From positions 1 to 64,000 of the forward strand of contig NZ_JAOQNX010000020.1 of the NCBI RefSeq assembly GCF_025961575.1: a stretch of DNA of 64,000 bases, given 5' to 3'. A model generated the notes under the pieces. It was not told where the DNA came from. It made no database searches and saw only the letters and a program-made list of their open reading frames with translations. This DNA is from Rhodoblastus acidophilus (GTDB lineage: Bacteria; Pseudomonadota; Alphaproteobacteria; Rhizobiales; Beijerinckiaceae). Made by a program: the position numbers and the translations under genes. This document shows, piece by piece, positions 45,631 to 55,264 of this stretch. Positions within the stretch are counted from its first letter, which is position 1, and each line of letters opens with the position of its first letter.

Positions 45631-45801
45631 ATCGGCCGGTCTCCTGGCTCGCGACCCGTCTTTTTCCGCCTTCCCAGAAGCCTGGCTTCCAGTGGCCTGA
45701 TGGAAAAAGGAAAGTCGCTTACAGTTGCGGGGGCAGCTGCGGATTTGGAATTTCTTCCTCACCGCATTCCCGTTTCACCCTGGGTTTCCCCAAGGCACCG
45801 A
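45631..45801 (-). ncRNA. Cobalamin riboswitch
   Basis: Read on the minus strand, the region shows the full class I adenosylcobalamin aptamer wording: GGTGCC near the 5' end, AAACGGGAATGCGGTG, AATCCGCAGCTGCCCCCGC, the AACTGTAAGCGA segment, CATCAGGCCACTGG, GGGAAGGCGG and the closing B12 box GCGAGCCAGGAGACCGGCC. It ends about 45 bases before the btuB ATG. Such switches repress translation or transcription when cobalamin is plentiful. Confidence 0.95.
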
Positions 45802-45883
45802 TGACGTTTTGTTCATAAGCAGCGTTCGCGAACCATGCAAGGGCCAAGTTCAGGGCGGCAGCGCCGAGGCCTCGGGAGCGCCT

Positions 45884-45955
45884 CCCTTCTCCCCTTGCGG
45901 GAGAAGGTGGCGCGCATAAGCGCGCCGGATGAGGGGTTCGTGCCTGACCAATCGC
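45884..45955. repeat. Palindromic repeat, copy 1 (CCTTCTCCC...GGGAGAAGG)
   Basis: A hairpin CCTTCTCCC-cttgc-GGGAGAAGG is followed by GCGCGC-ataa-GCGCGC, then CGGATGAGGGGTTCG and GACCAATCGCT. The same order recurs at 55265 in this window with a different inner arm. The family is widespread between genes in Hyphomicrobiales. Confidence 0.8.
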
Positions 45956-46099
45956 TGAGTTTGGGGGCGTCGCCTGGCGGACGACATTTTTGTTGTCGCG
46001 CGCATGGAGATCAAAGAGCGCGAAACGCGATTTTTGCAAAAAGTGAAAACCGCAAAAACCGGCGAATCCGTCAATTTGTCAAAATAATGTTCATGTTTT

Positions 46100-46115
46100 G
46101 TTTTCACGTGAAACA
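46100..46115. other. parS: parS-like ParB-binding site B
   Basis: GTTTTCACGTGAAACA matches the consensus TGTTTCACGTGAAACA over its last 14 bases, including the perfect palindrome TTTCACGTGAAA. It sits in a non-coding AT-rich gap. Together with the site at 3790 it suggests an origin-proximal location, about 42 kb between sites. Confidence 0.65.
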
Positions 46116-46137
46116 TCGGTGAGGGCGGGCTCCATGC

Positions 46138-46163
46138 AAAACCCTTTGAAACAAGGGTTTTTT
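46138..46163. terminator. Possible bidirectional terminator hairpin
   Basis: AAACCCTT (46139-46146) pairs with AAGGGTTT (46153-46160), flanked by a T run on the plus strand and an A run (T on the minus strand). It could end transcription from the SEC-C gene about 320 bases away on the minus strand, but no plus-strand gene precedes it. Confidence 0.45.
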
Positions 46164-46486
46164 GAGCGCCAAGCCGCCAAGGGAGGCGCCCGGCGAGCGG
46201 CCACAGCCAGCGTCGGCGTCCGCACAACCGACAACGTGCAGACCCGAAAATCGCGTGTTTTTCGTCAAAAAACGCGCGATTCTTTCACAAATTCATCAGT
46301 TTTGCGCGATTTTTCGCGTTAACGATTCAACTCTGGATTGAGATTTTCGGAAAAATCCCCTCTCAGGTCGTTAAAGCGGCGCCAAAGAAAGACCACAACG
46401 CTTCGAGCAGATTTGTCGGCCAGCGTATGGACGCCAAGGCCTCCAAACAGGCGGCTGCAAAAGCCCTCCTTTTGCAAAGTGGACGT
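46164..46486. other. AT-rich gap without a gene
   Basis: No gene is supported here. The sequence has several related words with CGCGATTNTT or CGCGTGTTTTT, including CGCGCGATTCTT at 46273-46284, which is identical to 3648-3659 near the other parS-like site. No DnaA-box cluster was seen. Confidence 0.5.
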
Positions 46487-47980
46487 CTACGTCTGAACGC
46501 CGAAGAGACAATGGCATTTTTTAGATTTCTTACCTGATCCACAAGGGCACGGGTCATTGCGTCCAATTTTTAGATTCTTGGCCCTTTTCCCGTGGATGGG
46601 AAAATTGTAGACGGTCTTTATCTGGCTCTTTAAATTTTTGGACTCGAAAAAACGAAAGTGTTTGTTGTTTTCGTTATAATGTTCACGCTGTTCGTCTGAC
46701 CAGTCGGCGCAATTAAGCAAGATAAAATCTTCTGAATTAAACTTCGCGAACTTTGGGGCGTCGATCGCAATGCCGACCACCTTCGATAGGTGAGAAAATT
46801 TGTTTCGTGCGACGCCGCAGGCAATTTCGAGAATTGCCCGTCGCTTTGGTCTATATTGGCTCTCATAATCATCATCGCCTATATATCTTAACTGCAAAAA
46901 TACATACGGCGTATTTCTAGAGAACGACGGCATAACGCATATGTGGCGGGTCATTATTTCCTGACTGTCAGGAAAATTGTTGATCGCGTTGCGCATCGCT
47001 TTGGCAAGTTCTCTCCGCATAAAGCGCGGTTCCTTTGCCATTTCAAAGATCGCGCTTTGAGACTCGAATACGCCTGCATCGCCGAGAAGCGTGCCATCAA
47101 GAGCGTTCTGGGCGGTTCTCTGTAACAGTTCGTCCCAAAGGTAAGAGTCCTTGTCAGCTTCTTTCTTCCGTTTATATGCGTCTGATGCGATGAAATCATT
47201 CCATTCACCCTCACCAATCATAACAAAATTATATGAATTATCCTTTGTTCCAATAAAATGCTCCTTCTTCTTTTTGTCAAAATTTAAATAATAATGAGCA
47301 AGCAGGTCCTCCTCGCCTACATATGAAAGGGACTCTATTCTTTCAATTGCTGCTTCTTTGGCTCTTATATAACTCATAAAATCATAAAAGGTATCAAGCT
47401 CACCAAGAATTATATCAACCGTATGACTATCAAGGAGATGGGCCGGTTCCGATTTATCGAGCTCAATGACAAATGGAATTTGTGGCAAATTATTAGATTC
47501 GTCTTTGGCGTCTCTGTAAATTATAGCTAAGCTGCCGGAAACATTGTCTTCTGAAAAATTTTTGCAGGCTTCGCTGGCTCCATGAGCAACGATGATCGTA
47601 TGGACCTCTAAGTCTCCTTCCGGGAGCTTCACCGGAAAAGGGACGGTGCAGCTTGCGTCAAGGTATATCTGGTTTCTATTTTTTAGAATGTGATTACGAG
47701 CTTTTTTTGCGCTTCTTATTTGCTTCGTGACAGCTTCTTTCCTCCAACGCTCCCAGGCAAGAAGAAAGTTGTCGACCTCGCCCATCAAAGCTTTGGTCTC
47801 TCGATCAAAAAATAAGAACACATGGTTCTCGAATACGGCAATAAGATCGCACAACTCTTTTCCGCGCTCTCGAAAAGGGTTGGGGTAGCTCCATAATTTT
47901 AGAAACGTACGGTCGCAAAGCTTCGAAAGGTATTGCTCAGTCGACGTCACGCCGACAGATTTTGAAATTTTTTCCGGCAA
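46487..47980 (-). CDS. SEC-C motif protein, AT-rich, probably 5'-truncated
   Basis: The frame gives 497 residues from a TTG. The C-terminus holds a SEC-C zinc motif, GRNDPCPCGSGKKSKKCHC, which is found at the end of SecA and in many unrelated accessory proteins, where it binds zinc and may contact ribosomes or proteins. The rest is mostly helical with several strands and is unrecognised; many Lys, Asn and Ile residues and low GC mark it as foreign. Protein-like sequence continues upstream of the TTG without any usual start codon (for example LAEIDQNYNVSLRTFFEAF), back to a TAG near 48110, so the original start seems to be lost or unusual. Confidence 0.55.
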   Translation of the reverse strand: MPEKISKSVGVTSTEQYLSKLCDRTFLKLWSYPNPFRERGKELCDLIAVFENHVFLFFDRETKALMGEVDNFLLAWERWRKEAVTKQIRSAKKARNHILKNRNQIYLDASCTVPFPVKLPEGDLEVHTIIVAHGASEACKNFSEDNVSGSLAIIYRDAKDESNNLPQIPFVIELDKSEPAHLLDSHTVDIILGELDTFYDFMSYIRAKEAAIERIESLSYVGEEDLLAHYYLNFDKKKKEHFIGTKDNSYNFVMIGEGEWNDFIASDAYKRKKEADKDSYLWDELLQRTAQNALDGTLLGDAGVFESQSAIFEMAKEPRFMRRELAKAMRNAINNFPDSQEIMTRHICVMPSFSRNTPYVFLQLRYIGDDDYESQYRPKRRAILEIACGVARNKFSHLSKVVGIAIDAPKFAKFNSEDFILLNCADWSDEQREHYNENNKHFRFFESKNLKSQIKTVYNFPIHGKRAKNLKIGRNDPCPCGSGKKSKKCHCLFGVQT

Positions 47981-48358
47981 GATGAAGGCCTCGAAAAACG
48001 TCCGTAAGCTGACGTTATAGTTTTGGTCAATCTCTGCAAGAGCCTGGTTGCCGTGTTGCGGAGTTTTATCGTCTCCAGGCGTTGCGACCCTACTCTGCGA
48101 TCTCGGTCTCCTCTATTGACGATCCAAGGCCGTAGGGAACTCGGGAGGCGGAGTTGAACCTTTCAAAGCTCCCCGCGCGTGACCTTTTGGGCGGCGTGGA
48201 TTACATCGCTTCCGGTTCAGCAGGCGAGGACGAATTCGCTATCGACTTTGGATACAAAGCCTAGCGGCAGGTCCTGGCTGATGACAAGGCGGTCAGCTGC
48301 CCGATCAGGAAAGGCCGCATCGGGCCAATTCCGCCTGCGTCTAATGTCCGCCGCCCCC
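47981..48358. other. Gene-poor border of the AT-rich cassette
   Basis: The left part (to about 48110) looks like the upstream continuation of the SEC-C reading frame. The rest returns to higher GC and holds short open frames on both strands; one on the minus strand ends DLPLGFVSKVDSEFVLAC, which might be a remnant of a larger gene but is not recognised. No promoter, repeat or RNA was identified. Confidence 0.4.
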
Positions 48359-49669
48359 TCACTCCCCGCCCGGATTCTCCAAACTAAACGTCTGCGACCC
48401 CTCGTCGAAGGCAAAAAGCTCGCCGTAGCGCCCCCAGGTAATCACACCCTTCAATGTGACCTCAGCGCGCTCCTCGGACATATAATCCTCCAGCTCGCTC
48501 TGGAACCGCGTCGCCGGCGCGGTATGCGAACGGCGCTCGTCCAGCACCTGCCGGATGCGCGCGGCCAGCGGCACATAAGCCAGCACATGGTCGCCGAACT
48601 GCTTCTTGCGCGCGTCGACTTCAGCGTCGGAAAATTTCATCCCGGCATAGGTCAGCCGAATATCGCCCTCCGCCACTTCGGCGAAGCGCAGCAATTGCAG
48701 GGTTTCCGCGACCGGAAAAAGATCGTCGATCTCCATGTTCAAACTGTCGGCGAGCGCGGGCAGGTCGGCCTTGCCATTATAGGGCGGCGCCGCGATCTCC
48801 TCCATCATGCCGGCGAGCGTGTTGGTGGAGACATGCGGCAGCGCCATGCCCAGCCCCAGGCCGGGAAACACCCCCTCGCGCTCCGGCGCGGCGCGCTTGG
48901 TCATCAGCGCGTAAATCCGGTCGACCATCTGCCGGAATTCCGGGTCGAGCCGGTTGCGCGGATGCGGAAAATCGACCTTGATCTCGGCGGCGATCCGCCC
49001 CGGATTCGACGACAGCACGACAATGCGGTCGCACATCAAGACCGCTTCCTCGATATTGTGGGTGACCATCAAAATGCTGTTGGTCGGCATCCGCCCTTCG
49101 ACCCAGAGGTCGAGCAGATCGGTGCGCAGCGTCTCGGCGGTCAGCACGTCGAGCGCCGAAAACGGCTCGTCCATCAGCAGAATATTCGGCTCGACCACCA
49201 GACCGCGCGCAAACCCGACGCGCTGCCGCATCCCGCCGGAAAGCTCCTTCGGAAAGGCGGATTCAAACCCGTCGAGGCCGATCGTGTCGATGGCGGCCAG
49301 CGCCCGGCGCCGCGCCTGCTCGGCGGGCACCCCCTTGGTGCGCAGCCCGATCTCCACATTGTCGAGCACCGACAGCCAGGGGAACAAAGCAAAGGACTGG
49401 AACACCATGGCCACGCCCTGCACCGGACCATGCACGGGCGCGCCGAGATAGGAGACGTCCCCCTTCGACGGCGTCACCAGCCCGGCGACAATGCGCAGCA
49501 GCGTGGACTTGCCGCAGCCGGAGCGGCCGAGCAGGCCGACGATCTCGCCGGATTGCAGCGTCAGCGAGACATTGTCGAGCACCAGCGAATCGCGCTCGCC
49601 CGACCCCTTGGTGAACGTCTGGCTGACATTTTTGAGAACGAGCAGGGCGCCTTCGGGACGGTCGAGCAT
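48359..49669 (-). CDS. NitT/TauT-type ABC ATPase with AAA-associated C-terminal domain
   Basis: The 436-residue protein has an ABC domain (about 8-255) with Walker [12 protein letters not shown], signature [14 protein letters not shown], Walker [13 protein letters not shown] and H-loop THN. A C-terminal AAA-associated domain (about 285-425) follows, an extension typical of one branch of nitrate/sulfonate/taurine-type importers. It lies ten bases behind the permease gene. No periplasmic binding protein gene accompanies it, so the substrate is open. Confidence 0.88.
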   Translation of the reverse strand: MLDRPEGALLVLKNVSQTFTKGSGERDSLVLDNVSLTLQSGEIVGLLGRSGCGKSTLLRIVAGLVTPSKGDVSYLGAPVHGPVQGVAMVFQSFALFPWLSVLDNVEIGLRTKGVPAEQARRRALAAIDTIGLDGFESAFPKELSGGMRQRVGFARGLVVEPNILLMDEPFSALDVLTAETLRTDLLDLWVEGRMPTNSILMVTHNIEEAVLMCDRIVVLSSNPGRIAAEIKVDFPHPRNRLDPEFRQMVDRIYALMTKRAAPEREGVFPGLGLGMALPHVSTNTLAGMMEEIAAPPYNGKADLPALADSLNMEIDDLFPVAETLQLLRFAEVAEGDIRLTYAGMKFSDAEVDARKKQFGDHVLAYVPLAARIRQVLDERRSHTAPATRFQSELEDYMSEERAEVTLKGVITWGRYGELFAFDEGSQTFSLENPGGE

Positions 49670-49679
49670 GCGAACCTCA

Positions 49680-51440
49680 TCAATTCAGGCGAAGCCTGCG
49701 TTCGCCCCAGGCGAACAGCGGCCGCCACAGCAGGCGGTTGAACAGGATGACGAAAATCGACATGACGGCGACGCCGAGCACGATTTTGGGATAATCGCCG
49801 GCTTCGGTGGCCTGGGCGATATAGGCGCCGATTCCATGCGCCGCGACCTTGTCGTCGCCCCATTTCACATATTCGGCGACAATGGCCGCGTTCCACGACC
49901 CACCCGAAGCCGTCAGCGCCCCCGTGACATAATAGGGGAACACGCCGGGCAGAATGACATCCTTCCACCAGATTCGCCCCTTGATGCCGTAATTCACCAC
50001 GGCCTCGCGCAAATCATTGGGAAAGGCCATCGCCCCGCCGATGACGTTGAACACGATGTACCATTGCGTCCCGAAAATGATCAGGCCGGAGAGCCAGATG
50101 TCCGGGTTGAGCGAGAACTGCACCACCAGCACGACGGCGATGGGAAACACCACGTTCGCCGGAAACGCCGCCAGAAACTGCGCCAGCGGCTGAATCTTTT
50201 CCGCAAGCCGCGGCCTCAGGCCGATGTAAATGGCGACAGGAACCCAGAACAGGCTGGCGAGCACGATCAGCAGGAAAACCCGGATCATCGTGTAAGTGGT
50301 GAAGACCACGGTCTCCCTAAGGTCGGCGGCCGTCAGCTTTTGCGAAACGAAGGCATAGACCTGGTCGAGGCAATAGGCGACCATTGCGCCGATCAGCACG
50401 AACCAGACGAGGTCGAAGGCGCGCGAAAGCGCCAGCCGCGACCGCAACACCCGCTTGGTCACGCGATGCGGCTCGCCGCCGAATCCGGGAAAGGCGAAGT
50501 CCAGCCGCAGCAAGGCGATGCTCGACAGAATGCGCGCCGGAATGGCGATCAGGCCGCGCAAAAACCGGGTGCGCAGAAAAATCTGCCGAACCCAGCTCTC
50601 CTCCTGCACCTGCCCCGCCGACAATTCGACCCGGAATTTCGCGGCAAAGGCGACGATCGGCCGGAACAGCAGCTGGTCGTAAGCGAGAATCACCACGATC
50701 ACGGCGACCACGGCGGCGAACACCGCGTCGATGCGCTTGGCGTCAATGGCGAGCGCCAGATAGGAGCCGATGCCCGGCAGCTTGATCGTGGTGTCGCCCA
50801 CCGAAATGGCTTCGGAGGCGACGACGAAGAACCAGCCGCCCGACATGGACATCATCATGTTCCAGATCAGCGCCGGCATGGCGAAGGGGGCCTCGAGCTG
50901 CCAGAATTTCTGCCAGGGCGAGAAATGATAGCCAACCGCCACTTCCTCGAGATCGCGCGGCACGGTGCGCAGCGACTGGTAGAAGGAAAACGCCATATTC
51001 CAGGCCTGGCTGGTGAAAATGGCGAAAATCGCGGCCAGCTCCGCCCCGAGCGTCGAGCCGGGGAACAGGCCGAGGAAGAAGGTGACGGTGAACGACAGGA
51101 AGCCGAGGATCGGCACGGACTGCAGCACGTCGAGCAGCGGAATCAGCACCATTTCGGCGCGGCGGCTTTTCGCCGCGATGGTCGCGTAAACAAAAGTGAA
51201 CAGCAGCGAGGCGGCCATGGCCGCCGACATGCGCAAAGTGGTGCGCAGCGCATAATAGGGCAGGTTGCTGTAATCGAGCGACAGGTCGGCGGTGACGGGC
51301 GCGGTGAGCGGCGCGGTCATGCCCAGCGAGCCCTTCGCCACCGCGACGAACACGGCGATCACCAAAGCCAGCGAGACGAGGTCCCATTGATTGGGCAGGG
51401 CGCGGCGCCCCAGCGAGGCGAACGCGACGAAGCGTGACAT
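49680..51440 (-). CDS. ABC permease with two fused transmembrane domains
   Basis: The product of 586 residues contains two binding-protein-dependent permease domains in tandem, each with about six spans. EAA loops are seen near [24 protein letters not shown] and [20 protein letters not shown]. Both halves of the importer channel are therefore on one chain. Family relatives pair with AAA-associated ATPases as here and are seen in autotrophs and methylotrophs; the substrate is not established. ATG 51440 follows GGAG by about eight bases. The ATPase gene follows. Confidence 0.87.
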   Translation of the reverse strand: MSRFVAFASLGRRALPNQWDLVSLALVIAVFVAVAKGSLGMTAPLTAPVTADLSLDYSNLPYYALRTTLRMSAAMAASLLFTFVYATIAAKSRRAEMVLIPLLDVLQSVPILGFLSFTVTFFLGLFPGSTLGAELAAIFAIFTSQAWNMAFSFYQSLRTVPRDLEEVAVGYHFSPWQKFWQLEAPFAMPALIWNMMMSMSGGWFFVVASEAISVGDTTIKLPGIGSYLALAIDAKRIDAVFAAVVAVIVVILAYDQLLFRPIVAFAAKFRVELSAGQVQEESWVRQIFLRTRFLRGLIAIPARILSSIALLRLDFAFPGFGGEPHRVTKRVLRSRLALSRAFDLVWFVLIGAMVAYCLDQVYAFVSQKLTAADLRETVVFTTYTMIRVFLLIVLASLFWVPVAIYIGLRPRLAEKIQPLAQFLAAFPANVVFPIAVVLVVQFSLNPDIWLSGLIIFGTQWYIVFNVIGGAMAFPNDLREAVVNYGIKGRIWWKDVILPGVFPYYVTGALTASGGSWNAAIVAEYVKWGDDKVAAHGIGAYIAQATEAGDYPKIVLGVAVMSIFVILFNRLLWRPLFAWGERRLRLN

Positions 51441-51572
51441 CGAGATCGCTCCACCGGGCTGAAAATGAACGAAGGCGTGACGGCGACAGCCGCACACCTT
51501 CGTTGCAGGACGATGACTACAGAATTAAGACGGCGCCCCTCAACCGAAGATGAACGCCTTGCGCCAGAACGC

Positions 51573-54500
51573 TTATTTCTGGCCCTTGGCTTCCAGCTCC
51601 GCCTTGAGCGCCGCCAGTTTGGCGAAGGGCGAATCCGGATCGGCCTTCTTTTCGCGCGGCGGGCGTTTTTCGGCTTGCTGCGGACGGTCGCCGGGTTTTG
51701 AATCCTCGCGACGCTTGCCGTCGAACTTGCCCTCGAACCGGCGCTTGCCCTCGAAGCGCGGCTTGCCGCCTTCGGGACGATCTCGGCGCGGCGCGCCTTC
51801 GCCCTGCGCCGGAGCTTCGGTCCCTTCCGCGCGCCTGCCCTGACCACCATGACGCGGACCGCCGCCATGGCGACGCTGCTGCTCGCCGCCGGGACGGCGG
51901 CCATGGTGGTGCTGGCGATGCGGCTTCCAAACCTCGATCAGAACGGGCTCGGCGGGTTCTTCGACGACGGCTTCGGCCTCGTGCGGAGCCTCGGCGGCGG
52001 CTTCCACAGCCGGCTCCTCGGCCGCAGCCTCCTCGACCGGAGCCGGTTCGGCGGGCGCCTCGACCGGCGCTTCCGCCTCAACCGTCGCCTCGGCCGCAGG
52101 CGCCTCGGCTTCCGTGGTCTCAGCCGGCGCTTCTTCCGTGACGGCTTCCGTCGTTTCGGTCGTTTCGGTCGCTTCCGCCGCGGCGGCCTTCACCGGCTCG
52201 GTGCTGGCTTTGGGCAGCAGCGCGACGGTGATCGCCGGACCCGGACGCTGTTCGCTGGCATAGCCGAGCGACTTCAAAATCCCCGCAAAAGCCTCGCCGG
52301 AGCAGCCGGCGAGCGAGGTCATGGCGACGGTGACGACAAATCCGTCGCCATCGGCGGCGCCGGCCGGCGGCTCGCCGGGGGTGACGCCGGGGCGATAGGC
52401 GATGGCCGGACGGATCAGATCGGCGAGCCGCTCCAAAATATCGACGCGCACGGCGCGCTCGCCGCACACACGAAAACCGGCGGCGCGATAGAGGCCGCGA
52501 TTGATCTGCTGATCGGCGGCGAAGGAGGTGCGGCCGGAGGAGGCGAGATGCGCGACCTCGTCAATGCCCTTCACGGTCTCCAGCCCGCCATGCTGCAAAG
52601 CCCAGAGCTGCGCCGCCAGCGCGCGCGGCGCCGGCTTCAGCAGCGCCGGCAGATACAGATGATAGGCGCCAAAGCGGACGCCGAATTTGCGCAAGGAGGC
52701 GCGCGCCTCCTGCGAAATGCTCTTCATTTCCTCGGCGACGCGCGAACGCTCGAGCACGCCGAGCGCCTCGCCGATCTGGAAGGCGATGCCGCGCGCCACG
52801 CCCTCGAGCCCGTCGCCGATTTCGAGATCTTCCAGCGGACCCAGCAGTTTCTTCACATGCTGCGCCAGCCAGAGGTCGAGCCGCGCCTGCACCTGCTCCA
52901 GCTGCGCCCCGCTCAAAAGCTCGTCGGCGATCAGTTTCACGCGGGGTTTCAGCAGATGGTCGCCGGTGGTGATGCGGCCCACGGGTTCGCCGAGCCAGCG
53001 GATCAGCCCGTCATTGGCGAGCACGAAGGCGTCGTCGACGGCCTCATGCACGCGGCGCGCGCGCGCCTCGATCTCGGTGGACAGGGCTTTTTGCGCGGCG
53101 GCGTTCAAGGTTTTCGCCTGGTCGCCTCCGGCCGAAGGGTCTGGCGTGAAACAGAATCCCAATAGGGAGCCGACATGGTGCCCCTCGACCATGACCTGAC
53201 CCGTCGCGGTGATTTCGGCTTCCAACATGGCGTTCTCTCTCAGGCGGCGCATCAGGACGCTGGCGCGCCGATCGACAAATCTTTGGGTCAGGCGCGCATG
53301 AAGGGCGTCGGACAGATTGTCCTCTACCTGACGAGCGACGCCCTGCCAATGCTCTGGATCGTTCAGCCAATCATTTCGATTGGCGATGAAGGCGCAGGTG
53401 CGGACAATGCTGATCCGCGCGGACAGCGCGTCAATGTCGCCGTCGACCCGGTCGGCGGAGGCGATTTGCCTGGAAATCCAGTCGTCTGGAATGCGCCCGG
53501 CGCGCACGACATAGCCGAAAACACTGAGACACAGGTCGGCGTGGGCCGCCGGAGAGGTTTTTCGATAATCGGGAATCTGGCAGACGTCCCAAAGCCGTTC
53601 GATGTCGGCGCGCGTCTTGGCGTGGCGACGAACTGTCGCATCCCGCATCGCCGCTTCCAGCGCCAATTGATCGTCCGCCATGGGCGCGCGGGTCAGCCCA
53701 GGCTGGTCCGGCAGCAGGTCGAGCGAGGCCGACAGGCTTTCCAGCGACGAGAAGTCCAGATTGGCATTGCGCCATTGCAAGAGTGTGACGGGATCGAAGG
53801 CATGGGCCTCGATCATCCCCGCCAACTCCTCGTCGAGCGGCGGGCAGCGCCCGGTCGAGCCAAAAGTGCCGTCGCGTGTGTGGCGCCCGGCGCGCCCGGC
53901 GATCTGGCCGAATTCGGCGGGATTGAGCCGGCGGAACTGATAGCCGTCGAATTTGCGGTCGGAAGCGAAGGCGACGTGATCGACGTCGAGATTCAACCCC
54001 ATGCCGATCGCGTCGGTGGCGACGATATAGTCGACCTCGCCATTCTGATAGAGGTCGATCTGGGCGTTGCGGGTGCGCGGGCTCAGCGCGCCCAACACCA
54101 CGGCGGCGCCGCCCTTGGTGCGCCGCAGCCATTCGGCGATGGCGTAAACATCTTCAGCTCGAAAAGTGACGATGGCGCTACGCCGCGGCAGCCGCGCGAT
54201 TTTCCGATCGCCGGCGAACAGGAGCTGGGAAAAGCGCGGACGCGACTGGACGCCGATCCCCGGCAAAAGCTGCTCCAGCACCGGCTGCATGGTCCCGGCG
54301 CCGATGAGAAGGGTCTCCTCCGTCCCGCGCCGGTTCAGGATGCGATCCGTAAACACATGGCCGCGATCGAAGGAGGCGGCGAGCTGGATTTCGTCGATGG
54401 CGACGAACGGGAGTTTGAGGTCGCGCGGCATGGCCTCGACGGTCGAGACCCAGTAGCGGGGATGGCGCGGCTTGATCTTTTCCTCGCCGGTGACCAGCGC

Positions 54501-54677
54501 CACGGCCTCGACCCCCGCCTTGGCGACCACGCGGTTGTAAACCTCGCGGGCGAGCAGGCGCAGCGGCAGGCCGATCATGCCGGCCTTGTGGCTCAGCATG
54601 CGCTCGATGGCGAAATGGGTCTTGCCGGTATTGGTCGGGCCAAGAATCGCCGAAACCACGGCGGGAGCGTTTTTCAA
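51573..54677 (-). CDS. SUV3-like DExH RNA helicase with charged C-terminal tail
   Basis: The protein is a superfamily 2 helicase of the SUV3/mitochondrial degradosome type: Walker A GPTNTGKTHF close to the N-terminus, DEIQ box VAIDEIQLA, a motif III-like GAGTMQP and QIAGRAGRHTRDGTFG as motif VI. A long middle region follows. The last ~200 residues are low complexity: Glu/Ala/Val repeats, then His/Arg/Gly/Lys-rich sequence suited to RNA binding. The TTG at 54677 has GGAGG seven bases upstream and begins close to the helicase core, giving 1034 residues. The frame is open to 54875 but that part is Arg/Ala-rich and not family-like. Confidence 0.85.
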   Translation of the reverse strand: MKNAPAVVSAILGPTNTGKTHFAIERMLSHKAGMIGLPLRLLAREVYNRVVAKAGVEAVALVTGEEKIKPRHPRYWVSTVEAMPRDLKLPFVAIDEIQLAASFDRGHVFTDRILNRRGTEETLLIGAGTMQPVLEQLLPGIGVQSRPRFSQLLFAGDRKIARLPRRSAIVTFRAEDVYAIAEWLRRTKGGAAVVLGALSPRTRNAQIDLYQNGEVDYIVATDAIGMGLNLDVDHVAFASDRKFDGYQFRRLNPAEFGQIAGRAGRHTRDGTFGSTGRCPPLDEELAGMIEAHAFDPVTLLQWRNANLDFSSLESLSASLDLLPDQPGLTRAPMADDQLALEAAMRDATVRRHAKTRADIERLWDVCQIPDYRKTSPAAHADLCLSVFGYVVRAGRIPDDWISRQIASADRVDGDIDALSARISIVRTCAFIANRNDWLNDPEHWQGVARQVEDNLSDALHARLTQRFVDRRASVLMRRLRENAMLEAEITATGQVMVEGHHVGSLLGFCFTPDPSAGGDQAKTLNAAAQKALSTEIEARARRVHEAVDDAFVLANDGLIRWLGEPVGRITTGDHLLKPRVKLIADELLSGAQLEQVQARLDLWLAQHVKKLLGPLEDLEIGDGLEGVARGIAFQIGEALGVLERSRVAEEMKSISQEARASLRKFGVRFGAYHLYLPALLKPAPRALAAQLWALQHGGLETVKGIDEVAHLASSGRTSFAADQQINRGLYRAAGFRVCGERAVRVDILERLADLIRPAIAYRPGVTPGEPPAGAADGDGFVVTVAMTSLAGCSGEAFAGILKSLGYASEQRPGPAITVALLPKASTEPVKAAAAEATETTETTEAVTEEAPAETTEAEAPAAEATVEAEAPVEAPAEPAPVEEAAAEEPAVEAAAEAPHEAEAVVEEPAEPVLIEVWKPHRQHHHGRRPGGEQQRRHGGGPRHGGQGRRAEGTEAPAQGEGAPRRDRPEGGKPRFEGKRRFEGKFDGKRREDSKPGDRPQQAEKRPPREKKADPDSPFAKLAALKAELEAKGQK

Positions 54678-54949
54678 CGGCAAACCTCCGCCCGCCGGGC
54701 GTCCAACGCGGAACGAGGAAGACGGCGCGAACGCAACGCGCGGCGCCCTGAAGCAAGCCACAAAGCCATTGCCCTCTGGATGGACCGAAGCCGCGCCGAA
54801 TGCAAGCGCGAGAACAGCGCGCCGCCGGGCGCGCGCAATCGCCTGAAAAGCCGGGATTTCCGCGGACTGCGACAATTTGCGCCAGTTTGGAAACGGCGCG
54901 GCTTGCGATGGATCAATCCCCCGCCGGCGCCCCGCCCCTATAAACGTTT

Positions 54950-55037
54950 TCGTGACTTCACGTCGCAGATGCCCACTTTCATGGGCGTTTCCTCCCTGAC
55001 TTGGACCGCTCCGCCCGGGCGGTCCCTTTTCTTTTCA
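54950..55037 (+). ncRNA. alpha-r14/suhB-type small RNA with anti-Shine-Dalgarno motif
   Basis: An intergenic plus-strand unit shows a hairpin GCCCA-ctttca-TGGGC (54971-54986), an unpaired GTTTCCTCCCTGACTT with CCTCC complementary to ribosome-binding sites, and a terminator hairpin GGACCGC/GCGGTCC (55003-55025) followed by CTTTTCTTTT. TATAAA at 54939 could be its -10 element. This order and wording match my memory of the suhB RNA motif (alpha-r14, cuckoo RNAs) of Rhizobiales. The exact 5' end is uncertain. Confidence 0.72.
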
Positions 55038-55264
55038 GGGCCTTTTTTCGCCACCACCCTCTGGTTGAACTTTTAGCGAACGAATCGCGGTCGAATCGAT
55101 GACCCTGCGGGAGTCGTGGTTTGTTCACCCAATATGTTGTGAGTTTCGGCGGCCTCAACCCCAGATCATGAATCAACCCGCCCAAGGCGCCCAAGCCGGC
55201 GCACCCACCGAACGGACTCCGAAAGCGTCTTTTGTCAACGGCTTAGGCAAGGTGTTGCGCGCGA

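Noticed and set aside
46100-46486. Possible replication origin in the AT-rich gap
   Set aside because: No cluster of DnaA boxes (TTATCCACA-like) and no typical origin neighbours such as hemE, dnaA or parAB in the window.
48217-48414. 65-codon minus-strand frame before the ABC ATPase gene end
   Set aside because: First half overlaps the ATPase 3' end out of frame; only its last ~25 residues look protein-like and match nothing I know.
49491-55076. Long plus-strand frames (49491-51437, 53175-55076) opposite the ABC permease and helicase genes
   Set aside because: Low-complexity charged composition and complete overlap with motif-rich minus-strand genes.
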